A stretch of 64,000 nucleotides of DNA from Streptomyces sp. NBC_01214 (GTDB lineage: Bacteria; Actinomycetota; Actinomycetes; Streptomycetales; Streptomycetaceae), in the NCBI RefSeq assembly GCF_026340975.1, contig NZ_JAPEOS010000001.1, forward strand, positions 1-64,000, written 5' to 3'. The position numbers and the translations under genes were made by a program. This document shows positions 1 to 7,104 of the stretch, piece after piece (position 1 is the stretch's first letter; every line of letters begins with the position of its first letter). The notes beneath the pieces are model-generated. The model did not search any database. It was not told the DNA's origin and saw nothing but the letters and a program-made list of their open reading frames with translations.

Positions 1-720
1 CGCCCCCTCCTGGTTGGCCGGCCGGGTCTCCAACCGCACCACGTGCGGATGGTCGGGGCGCAGCTCTGCCGAATCCTCGGCCAACACGATCCGCTCGCCG
101 GGACCCACCAGCCCCAACAGGGCGCTGAGCAGGGTGGTCTTGCCCGTTCCGGTACCGCCGGAGACGAGGAACGACAGCCGCGCCTCGACCATGTCCCGGA
201 GCAGTCGCTGACCGCCCGGCGGCAGTGTCCCCGCGGCGACGAGCTCCTCCAGCGTGAACGCCCGAGGCCGCACCACCCGCAGCGAGAGGCAGGCCGAGCC
301 GACCGAGACCGGGGGCAGCACGGCATGCAGCCGGGTGCCGTCGGGCATCCGGGCGTCCACCCAGGGCCGGGCGTCGTCCAGGCGCCGCCCCGCGACGGCG
401 GCCAGCCGTTGGGCGAGCCTGCGCACGGCCCCGGCGTCGGCGAAGGTCACTCCGGTCAGCTCCAGCCCACCACCGCGGTCCACCCACACCCGGTCGGGGG
501 CCGCCACCAGCACATCGGTGACCTCCGGGTCGCCGAGCAGTGCCTCCAGCGGGCCTGCGCCGACCAGCTCGGACCGTAACTCCGCAGCCACACCGAGCAC
601 TTCAGCGTCCCCGAGGAGCCTGCCCTGGGCCCGTAGGGCGGCCGCCACCCGCGCCGGGGTCGGTTCCGCCCCGCTCTCGGCGAGCCGCCGGCGCACCGCG
701 TCCAGGAGCACCGCGCTCAT
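1..720 (-). CDS. TadA/CpaF-type secretion ATPase, N-terminal 240 codons (runs off the window)
   Basis: The reading frame starts at the ATG at 718-720 and continues without a stop to the window edge, so the C-terminus lies outside. Translation shows a helical N-terminal domain, then the Walker A motif GGTGTGKTTLL near residue 190, followed by an LAEDSAEL segment typical of the secretion ATPase core. TadA/CpaF proteins are cytoplasmic hexameric ATPases that power assembly or secretion of Flp/Tad pili. The start overlaps the stop of the upstream MinD-like gene by 4 nt (ATGA), so the two are translationally coupled, as in Tad loci. Which substrate it serves cannot be told here because the pilin and membrane genes are not in the window. 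Confidence 0.85.
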   Translation of the reverse strand, partial: MSAVLLDAVRRRLAESGAEPTPARVAAALRAQGRLLGDAEVLGVAAELRSELVGAGPLEALLGDPEVTDVLVAAPDRVWVDRGGGLELTGVTFADAGAVRRLAQRLAAVAGRRLDDARPWVDARMPDGTRLHAVLPPVSVGSACLSLRVVRPRAFTLEELVAAGTLPPGGQRLLRDMVEARLSFLVSGGTGTGKTTLLSALLGLVGPGERIVLAEDSAELRPDHPHVVRLETRPANQEGA

Positions 721-1919
721 GCCGGCACCCCCTGGGCGGAGCCGAGCGCCCGCTGCCAGAAGCCGTCGCAGAAGCGGGCCAGCGCGCTCTTCCCCTGCGT
801 CCCCGGTGGTTCGCCCTCGGCCACCCTCCCCGGGAGCCCCACCTCGACGGGCACCTCCCCGGCCAGCGGTGCCCCCAACAGCCCGGCCACGGACTCCGGA
901 TCGAGGCCGCCCGCACAGCGTCCCCGTACGACGACCCGCACGTCCCGGGCCACCATCCGGACCCCGGCCGCCACCCGGCCCGCGGCGGCCACCGACCGCA
1001 ACTCGCCCGGCACCACCATCAGCACCAGGTCGAGCTGGGCCAGCACCTCGGCCACGGGTTCGTCGACCCGCCGCGGGAGGTCGACCACCACCACCCCGCC
1101 CCGGCGGCGCGCAGCCGCCACCACGGACCGGATCGCGGCGGGCGGCACCACCACCCGGTCACCGCGGTCCCAGCTGAGCACGCGAAGGTCGTGCAGCTCG
1201 GGCAGGGACTCCTCGAGCGCTCCGGCGCCGACCCGGCCCCGCGAGGCCGCGAAGTCCGGCCAGCGCAGCCCTTCGGCGCTCTCGCCCCCGAGCAGGACGT
1301 CCATGCCCCCGCCCAACGGGTCGCCGTCGATGAGGATGGTGCGCTCACCGGCGCGGGCGGCCCGCACGGCGAGCGCGCAGGCGAGGGTGGAGGCTCCGGC
1401 GCCACCGCTGCCGCCGATCACCCCCACGGCGAGGGCGGGACGCCCGGCCCCCTCCACGACGTCGGCGATGCGGTCGACGAGCCGGCCCTCGGCGTCGGGG
1501 AGCCGCAACACCTCCTCGGCGCCGATCTCCACCGCCCGTTGCCACACCTGGGGGTCGTCCAGGTCCCGGCCGACGAGGAACACGCCGGCCCTGCGCGGTG
1601 CCCCGCGCACCCGTCCGGCGGCGTCGTCGCCCACCAGCACGAGCGGTGCGGATTCCCATCCCGGGCTCCCCGCCTCGCCGCCCACCCCGACGGCCCCGCC
1701 CCGCTCGGGAACCTCGTGGCGCACATGCGGCTCGGCACCCGCCGCGGCACACAGCCTCAGCAGATCGTCGAGCAGCAGCGGGTCTTCGGTGATGATCAGC
1801 GGCCGCCCGCCACCGGGTGCGGATCCGGCCACGGAACCGGTTCCGAGGCCCGCCCCGACCCCCGCCCCCCTTCCGCCGACCACGGACTCCCGCGTTTCAC
1901 ACGACTTCGATCGGGCCAC
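717..1919 (-). CDS. ssd: Ssd/CpaE-like septum-site-determining (MinD-superfamily) protein
   Basis: A 400-aa protein with an N-terminal receiver-like region of about 150 residues, then a deviant P-loop (GGSGGAGASTLACAL) around residue 175 and the ILIDGDPLGGG segment of MinD/ParA ATPases. Actinobacterial Ssd proteins sit directly upstream of TadA-like ATPases and are thought to localise the Tad machinery or influence septation; that role is family knowledge, not seen here. The Walker A lacks the canonical GKT, having GAGAST instead, as in Ssd/CpaE relatives. The gene overlaps the ATPase by 4 nt. The ATG at 1919 is the farthest start; the first 40 residues are Gly/Ala-rich, so a shorter start is possible. 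Confidence 0.8.
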   Translation of the reverse strand: MARSKSCETRESVVGGRGAGVGAGLGTGSVAGSAPGGGRPLIITEDPLLLDDLLRLCAAAGAEPHVRHEVPERGGAVGVGGEAGSPGWESAPLVLVGDDAAGRVRGAPRRAGVFLVGRDLDDPQVWQRAVEIGAEEVLRLPDAEGRLVDRIADVVEGAGRPALAVGVIGGSGGAGASTLACALAVRAARAGERTILIDGDPLGGGMDVLLGGESAEGLRWPDFAASRGRVGAGALEESLPELHDLRVLSWDRGDRVVVPPAAIRSVVAAARRRGGVVVVDLPRRVDEPVAEVLAQLDLVLMVVPGELRSVAAAGRVAAGVRMVARDVRVVVRGRCAGGLDPESVAGLLGAPLAGEVPVEVGLPGRVAEGEPPGTQGKSALARFCDGFWQRALGSAQGVPA

Positions 1920-2213
1920 GATCTCCGCCCCCTTCTCACTGCAAATGCTTCCGCCACGGACTTCGCGGCTGGAATCACCGTGCAGCGATCAGGAAAAAGA
2001 AGTGGATCTTGTTGGATAACTGTGGACAACCCATCGGTTGTGAATAACCCCGTCACTCTCTCCGGTGAGTTCCGGAGCGCGGCGGAACCACTACGCAGCG
2101 TCACGAGTTTGAGGGAGTGAGGGCCTTCGCCACGTCGGCCCCGCACGAGAGGAGGGGCCGGAGGATGGTCACTTGGGGCCGAAGGCAGGGACGCGAACCG
2201 CGTCCGGACATGC

Positions 2214-2248
2214 GACGACCCCCGCCGGGGGGGAGAGCGGGGGTCGTC
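2214..2248. terminator. Strong 12-bp hairpin in the ssd/HAD divergent region
   Basis: A perfect 12-bp stem (2214-2225 with 2237-2248) closes an 11-nt G-rich loop. It lies between two divergently transcribed genes, where a terminator is not expected, so it could be a leader attenuator, an insulator, or the end of an unrecognised small transcript. Elsewhere in the 476-nt gap 1920-2395 I see no convincing gene; 1990-2060 is locally AT-richer. Confidence 0.5.
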
Positions 2249-2361
2249 CCCACGGTCCGACTCGGGGGGGGAGGAGCCAGACCGGGTTAGCACGGTCGCG
2301 AACGATCCGTGACTTCCATGGTGTACCCGAGAGCCTTCTCAGGCAAACCCACGCGCCACAC

Positions 2362-2389
2362 CTTACGCCGAATGGTGGGCGCATATGCT
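2362..2389 (+). promoter_or_regulatory. Putative promoter for a leaderless HAD transcript
   Basis: A -10 hexamer TATGCT at 2384-2389 lies 6 nt before the GTG at 2396, which puts the expected transcription start on or next to the start codon. The upstream CTTACG at 2362-2367, 16 nt from the -10, is a weak -35 (3 of 6 positions). The arrangement supports GTG 2396 as the start. Confidence 0.45.
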
Positions 2390-2395
2390 CGGGGC

Positions 2396-3256
2396 GTGGA
2401 AAATCAGCCCTTGCCGCACTCCTCGCCTCGCACCGCAGCCTTCTTCGACCTGGACAAGACGGTCATTGCGAAGTCGAGCACCTTGACGTTCAGCAAGTCC
2501 TTCTACCAAGGCGGTCTGATCAACCGGCGAGCCGTGTTGCGCACCGCGTACACCCAGTTCATCTTCCTGGCCGGCGGCGCCGACCACGATCAGATGGAAC
2601 GGATGCGGGAGTACCTGTCCGCCCTCTGCAAGGGGTGGAACGTGCAGCAGGTGCGGGAGATCGTCGCCGAGACCCTGCACGACCTCATCGACCCGATCAT
2701 CTACGACGAGGCCGCGTCCCTGATCGAGGCCCACCACACCGCGGGCCGCGACGTGGTGATCGTGTCCACCTCCGGCGCGGAAGTCGTCGAGCCCATCGGG
2801 GAGATGCTCGGCGCGGACCGGGTCGTCGCCACCCGCATGGTCGTCGGTGAAGACGGTTGCTTCACCGGCGAGATCGAGTACTACGCCTACGGGCCCACCA
2901 AGGCGGAGGCGGTACGCGAACTCGCGGAGTCCGAGGGGTACGACCTCACCCGCTGCTACGCCTACAGCGACTCCGCCACCGACATCCCGATGCTCGAAGC
3001 GGTCGGACACCCGCACGCCGTCAACCCCGACCGGGCGCTGCGGCGGGAAGCCGTGGCACGGGAGTGGCCGGTCCTGGTCTTCAACCGGCCCGTGCGGCTG
3101 AAGCAGCGCCTTCCCGGGCTGTCCATGCCGACCCGGCCCGCCCTGGTCGCCGCGGCGGCCGTGGGCGCGGCAGCCGCCACGGCCGGGCTGGTCTGGTACG
3201 CGAGCCGGCGCCGCGCCCATGCACTGGCCGCAGCCGGCTCTGCCCGAATGTCCTGA
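2396..3256 (+). CDS. HAD-superfamily subfamily IB hydrolase (SerB-like)
   Basis: A 286-aa protein with motif I FFDLDKT (Asp18, Asp20), motif II STSG near the middle and motif III/IV YSDSATDIPML, the layout of HAD-IB phosphatases that use an aspartyl-phosphate intermediate. The substrate is unknown; homologues are widespread in actinobacteria near this locus. After the catalytic core the C-terminus has a hydrophobic Ala/Val-rich stretch followed by YASRRR, suggesting one membrane anchor or amphipathic tail. The frame is open upstream to 2309, but GTG 2396 is preferred because a -10 motif sits directly before it and the family normally begins shortly before the DLDKT motif. Confidence 0.85.
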   Translation: MENQPLPHSSPRTAAFFDLDKTVIAKSSTLTFSKSFYQGGLINRRAVLRTAYTQFIFLAGGADHDQMERMREYLSALCKGWNVQQVREIVAETLHDLIDPIIYDEAASLIEAHHTAGRDVVIVSTSGAEVVEPIGEMLGADRVVATRMVVGEDGCFTGEIEYYAYGPTKAEAVRELAESEGYDLTRCYAYSDSATDIPMLEAVGHPHAVNPDRALRREAVAREWPVLVFNRPVRLKQRLPGLSMPTRPALVAAAAVGAAAATAGLVWYASRRRAHALAAAGSARMS

Positions 3257-3554
3257 CCTGCACGGATAAAGACTGTCCGGTTCGTCCTCGATCGTCCCGG
3301 AAGGTAAAAAGTGGAGCTAGGGGTTTCGCATGGCTCCGAAGCGGAGTACAAATAAAGCAACGGCCCGCGAGACCAAAGAACATCCGAGAGGATCATCTTT
3401 AAAACGCAGTAAGGCCCACGGACCGAAGCATGAGCGCCGAGCACCCACGCGACGTCGACCCGTCGATTACGGGCCAGCCGCACCAGGTAACGGGCAAAGA
3501 CCCCGACCTGATGGGCAACTATCGAGGACGCTTGGTAACTGGGCGTAAATGCCA

Positions 3555-3586
3555 GCGGCGACACCAAAGCAAGACGGTGTCGCCGC
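3555..3586 (-). terminator. Hairpin terminator downstream of the Fic-like gene
   Basis: An 11-bp perfect stem (3555-3565 with 3576-3586) with a 10-nt A-rich loop lies 69 nt past the stop of the minus-strand gene. The rest of 3257-3654 is locally AT-richer than the flanks and has short tandem GGCCGAACG units near 3635; I see no supported gene there. Confidence 0.55.
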
Positions 3587-3654
3587 AACCCATGTCCGGG
3601 GCCCGAACGCCCCGCACACGGGGCCGAACGGGCCGAACGGATGGAACGGGCGGC

Positions 3655-4506
3655 TCAGGCCGCGCCGCGCTGCAGGGCTTCGCAGACCGCCGTCGACTCG
3701 CGGACACCCAGTTCGACCGCCCGGCCGCAGTGCGCGATCCAGGCGGACATGCCCTCCGCGGTCCCGGAAACGTAGCCCTCGAAAGCGGCCAGGTAGGCGT
3801 CGGTCCCCTGCTCCGCATGCCCGACCTCCGCCGGGCAGATGGCCTTGGGGTCCAGACCGCTGTTGATCAGGACGATCCGCTCGGCCGCCCGCGCGACCAG
3901 CCCGTTGTACGAGGCGAACGGACGCAGCGCCAGCAGTTCGCCGTGCACCACCGCGGCCGTGATCAGGGCCGGGGCGGAACCGCCCGCGATGATCAGGCGG
4001 GACAGCCCGTCGAGGCGACCCGCCACCTCCTCGGCGCTCGGAAGCGGGAGTGCGACCAGGGGTTCGGTCACCGGCTCGCCCGCCAGCCGGGGGCGGCCCA
4101 CCACATCGCCGTCCGCCGTCGACCCGCACGCCACCAGGTGCAGCCGCGCCAGGACCCGCAGCGGCGACTGCCGCCAGATGCTCAGCAACTGACCGGCCTC
4201 CGCCGTGAGCCGCAGCGCCGCACCCACCGTCAGCGCCTCCGGCTCCGAGCCGAAGTCGGTCCGGCGGCGCACCTCCTCCAGCGCCCAGTCCGCACCGGAC
4301 AGCGCCGCGCTCCCGCGGGCGCCGCGCAGGGCGGCCTCCGAGGTGATCTCACCGCTGCGGCGCCGCATCACGCGGTGCCCGTAGACGCGGTCCACGGCCT
4401 TGCGTACGGAATCCACGGACTCGGCCACACCGGGCAGCCCGGCCAGGGGGGCCAGCGGGTCAGAAGCGCTACTCATAAGTAGGGAGCCTACGCACTGCGC
4501 ACCCAT
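3655..4506 (-). CDS. Fic/Doc-like fold protein with a degenerate active-site motif
   Basis: A 283-aa protein whose segment HGELLALRPFASYNGLVAR (about residues 190-208) resembles the Fic motif HPFxxGNGR. The HxE, PF and N are recognisable, but the glycine/arginine pattern is altered, so AMP-transfer activity is doubtful. Related Streptomyces proteins are often labelled oxidoreductase without evidence. The start at 4506 is favoured over ATG 4476 because AAGGAGGGG lies 8 nt upstream of 4506, while 4476 has no good ribosome site. It is divergent from the P-loop ATPase at 4586, sharing a 79-nt promoter region. Confidence 0.6.
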   Translation of the reverse strand: MGAQCVGSLLMSSASDPLAPLAGLPGVAESVDSVRKAVDRVYGHRVMRRRSGEITSEAALRGARGSAALSGADWALEEVRRRTDFGSEPEALTVGAALRLTAEAGQLLSIWRQSPLRVLARLHLVACGSTADGDVVGRPRLAGEPVTEPLVALPLPSAEEVAGRLDGLSRLIIAGGSAPALITAAVVHGELLALRPFASYNGLVARAAERIVLINSGLDPKAICPAEVGHAEQGTDAYLAAFEGYVSGTAEGMSAWIAHCGRAVELGVRESTAVCEALQRGAA

Positions 4507-4545
4507 AGCACCGACCCCTCCTTGGAGTGGTCTTCTTCACTCACC

Positions 4546-4577
4546 TTGACCACCCAGCGCTATCGAACCGCTACGCT
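4546..4577 (+). promoter_or_regulatory. Putative promoter of the CooC/MinD-like gene (leaderless)
   Basis: TTGACC at 4546-4551 and TACGCT at 4572-4577 form a -35/-10 pair with a rather long 20-nt spacer. The -10 ends 8 nt before ATG 4586, so transcription probably starts at the ATG. Confidence 0.4.
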
Positions 4578-4585
4578 TGGTGAAC

Positions 4586-5608
4586 ATGAAGATCGCTTTC
4601 GTAGGGAAGGGCGGCAGCGGCAAGACGACCCTGTCCTCCCTCTTCATCCGCCACCTCGCCGCCAATGAAGCCCCCGTCGTCGCGGTGGACGCCGACATCA
4701 ACCAGCACCTGGGCGCCGCGCTCGGACTCACCGAGGAGGAGGCCGGCGAACTGCCGGCCCTCGGCGCGCACCTGCCCCTCATCAAGGAGTACCTGCGCGG
4801 TTCCAACCCGCGCATCCCGTCCGCCGACGCGATGATCAAGACCACCCCGCCCGGCCGCGGCTCGCGCCTGCTGCGCGTCACCGAGGACAACCCGGTGTAC
4901 GAGGCCTGCGCGCGCACGCTCCTGCTCGACGGGGAACCCGTGCGCCTCATGGCGACCGGCCCGTTCACCGAGGCCGACCTGGGCGTGGCCTGCTACCACT
5001 CCAAGGTCGGAGCGGTCGAACTCTGCCTCAACCATCTGGTCGACGGCCCTGACGAGTACGTGGTCGTCGACATGACGGCCGGCTCGGACTCCTTCGCCTC
5101 GGGCATGTTCACCCGCTTCGACGTGACCTTCCTGGTTGCCGAACCGACCCGCAAGGGCGTCTCCGTCTACCGCCAGTACAAGGAGTACGCGCGGGACTTC
5201 GGGGTAACGCTCAAGGTCATCGGCAACAAGGTGCAGGGACCCGAGGACATCGAGTTCCTCCAGGACGAGGTGGGCGAGGACCTGCTGGTCACCGTCGGGC
5301 ACTCCGACTGGGTGCGGGCCATGGAAAAGGGCCGGCCGGCCCCCTTCGAGCTGCTGGAAGCATCCAACCGGTTCGCCCTCCAGGAACTCCAGGACGCCGC
5401 CGACGACTCGTACGCGCACCGCGACTGGGCCCGGTACACGGAGCAGATGGTGAGCTTCCACCTCAAGAACGCGGAGAGCTGGGGCAACGCCAAGACCGGG
5501 GTCGACCTGGCGGACCAGGTCGACCCCGGATTCGTCCTTCGCGAGGGGGCCGAGGCGCTCGTCAGCCCTCGTCCGCACTCTCCCCAGCCGGCTCCTCAGC
5601 CGGCTTGA
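4586..5608 (+). CDS. CooC/MinD-family P-loop ATPase
   Basis: A 340-aa cytoplasmic protein opening with MKIAFVGKGGSGKTTLSS, a deviant Walker A with the signature lysine, followed by VVAVDADINQHL and the mid-protein VVVDMTAGSDSF switch region. This is the SIMIBI class used by CooC, ArsA and MinD for metal delivery or protein positioning. The specific partner is unknown. Start ATG 4586 is chosen over the TTG/GTG codons at 4577/4580 because the -10 motif places the RNA start here. Its 3' end overlaps the convergent lipoprotein gene by 47 nt, so the two could interfere transcriptionally. Confidence 0.8.
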   Translation: MKIAFVGKGGSGKTTLSSLFIRHLAANEAPVVAVDADINQHLGAALGLTEEEAGELPALGAHLPLIKEYLRGSNPRIPSADAMIKTTPPGRGSRLLRVTEDNPVYEACARTLLLDGEPVRLMATGPFTEADLGVACYHSKVGAVELCLNHLVDGPDEYVVVDMTAGSDSFASGMFTRFDVTFLVAEPTRKGVSVYRQYKEYARDFGVTLKVIGNKVQGPEDIEFLQDEVGEDLLVTVGHSDWVRAMEKGRPAPFELLEASNRFALQELQDAADDSYAHRDWARYTEQMVSFHLKNAESWGNAKTGVDLADQVDPGFVLREGAEALVSPRPHSPQPAPQPA

Positions 5609-6869
5609 CGCCCGCGGGGGCGGCCGGCGCCGCCGGCGGCCCCGCGGTCAGGAACTTCCCCCAGCCCTCCTTCGGCGCCTCGCCGACGTCGAGGGTGCGC
5701 ATCCACTCCAGGGCCTTCGGGTCCTGTGCGTCCAGCCAGTCCACCAGCTCCCGGAACGGGACGCAGCGGACCTCCTTCTGGGTGCACATGGTCTTGATGG
5801 ACTCCTCGACGGCGCGCATGTAGGTGCCGCCGTTCCAGGACTCGAAGTGGTTGCCGATGATCAGCGGTGCGCGGTTGCCCTGGTAGACGCGGTCGAAGGC
5901 CTCCCGCAGGCCGTCGCGCATCTGGTCACCCCAGTACGCGTGCTGGGAGGGGTCACCCTGCGAGGTCGTCCCGGACTGGTTGACCATGTAGTTGTAGTCC
6001 ATGCTCAGGGTGTCGAAGGCACGCCCCGGCATGGGCACCAGCTGGAGCGGGATGTCCCAGAGCCCGTCCGTCTTCTTCGGCCAGATCTGCTTGCTGATGC
6101 CGCTGGAGTCGTAGCGGAAGCCCATGTCCTTCGCCGCCAGCATGAAGTTCTTCTGGCCTTCGAGGCAGGGCGTGCGGGCGCCGATGAGCTCCTTGTCGTA
6201 GTTGAAGGGGAGCGCCTCCTGGTCCTTCAGGCCGGAGTTGGTCTTCCAGTTCTTGACGAAGGACTTCGCCTGGTTGATCTCGCTCTGCCACTCCTCCACG
6301 GACCAGGTGCCGACACCGCCGTCGGGCCCGCAGAAGTGTCCGTTGAAGTGGGTGCCGATCTCGTTGCCCTCCAGCCAGGCCGCACGGACCTGGGTGGCGG
6401 TGTCCTTGATGCCCTGGAGGTCGCCGAAGCCGATGTCGGAGCGCCCCGGCGAGTGCTGGGGCGCCGTATAGAGGGAACGTTTCTCCTCCGGGAGCATGTA
6501 GACACCGCTGAGGAAGTACGTCATGCGGGCGTTGTACTTCTTGCCGACCTCACGGAAGTGCGAGAAGAGCTTCTGACTGTCCTCGCCGGCCCCGTCCCAC
6601 GAGAACACCACGAACTGCGGCGGTTTTTCCCCGGGCCCCAGCTTCTGCGGCTTCTGAACGTTCGGCTGCATGCCGGTGTACGCGGTCGAACCGTCGCCGA
6701 TGGGCCGGTTGACGCTGCCCGGAGCCTCCGGGGCGGCAGCCCCCTTGAGCGCGTTCGGGGCCCCGGGAGCCGGGGACTTGGCGGGTTCCGAGGTGCTGCA
6801 CCCGGCGGCCCCCAGGACCAGCACCGTGGCGACCAGGCCACCGGCGACCTTCTTCGTGGCGGCGATCAT
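5562..6869 (-). CDS. Secreted lipoprotein with a polysaccharide-deacetylase-like domain
   Basis: A 435-aa protein with a signal peptide ending in the lipobox LGAAGC (Cys24), so it should be anchored to the outer face of the membrane. Residues of about 80-400 contain the NodB-like features FSWDGAG, EIGTHFNGHF and the C-terminal IIGNHFESWNGG, consistent with a divergent metal-dependent carbohydrate deacetylase fold. The C-terminus is Pro/Ala/Glu-rich. ATG 6869 is chosen because it begins the signal peptide and is preceded by GGAGAGG; the frame is open to 6926 but that extension would bury the signal. Substrate unknown; a cell-wall glycan is the likely guess. Confidence 0.75.
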   Translation of the reverse strand: MIAATKKVAGGLVATVLVLGAAGCSTSEPAKSPAPGAPNALKGAAAPEAPGSVNRPIGDGSTAYTGMQPNVQKPQKLGPGEKPPQFVVFSWDGAGEDSQKLFSHFREVGKKYNARMTYFLSGVYMLPEEKRSLYTAPQHSPGRSDIGFGDLQGIKDTATQVRAAWLEGNEIGTHFNGHFCGPDGGVGTWSVEEWQSEINQAKSFVKNWKTNSGLKDQEALPFNYDKELIGARTPCLEGQKNFMLAAKDMGFRYDSSGISKQIWPKKTDGLWDIPLQLVPMPGRAFDTLSMDYNYMVNQSGTTSQGDPSQHAYWGDQMRDGLREAFDRVYQGNRAPLIIGNHFESWNGGTYMRAVEESIKTMCTQKEVRCVPFRELVDWLDAQDPKALEWMRTLDVGEAPKEGWGKFLTAGPPAAPAAPAGVKPAEEPAGESADEG

Positions 6870-7104
6870 CCGCCCCACCTCTCCCTCGCAGTTCCATCGC
6901 GGGACTTCCGCGCCGCAACGTCCCATGCGGTCTGCTCGAGAGGAGGTATGACAAGCCGTACAAAATGCTTAATCACCCTTTAGCGCTAATTCGTACGTCA
7001 TTTGCCCGTATTATTCACCGCTCGCCTTTACTCTCCATTACCATTCATTTACCGAGCGTTGAGACTCCCGCCGCTTCATCCCTCCCCAGAGGAGACGGGA
7101 ACCC

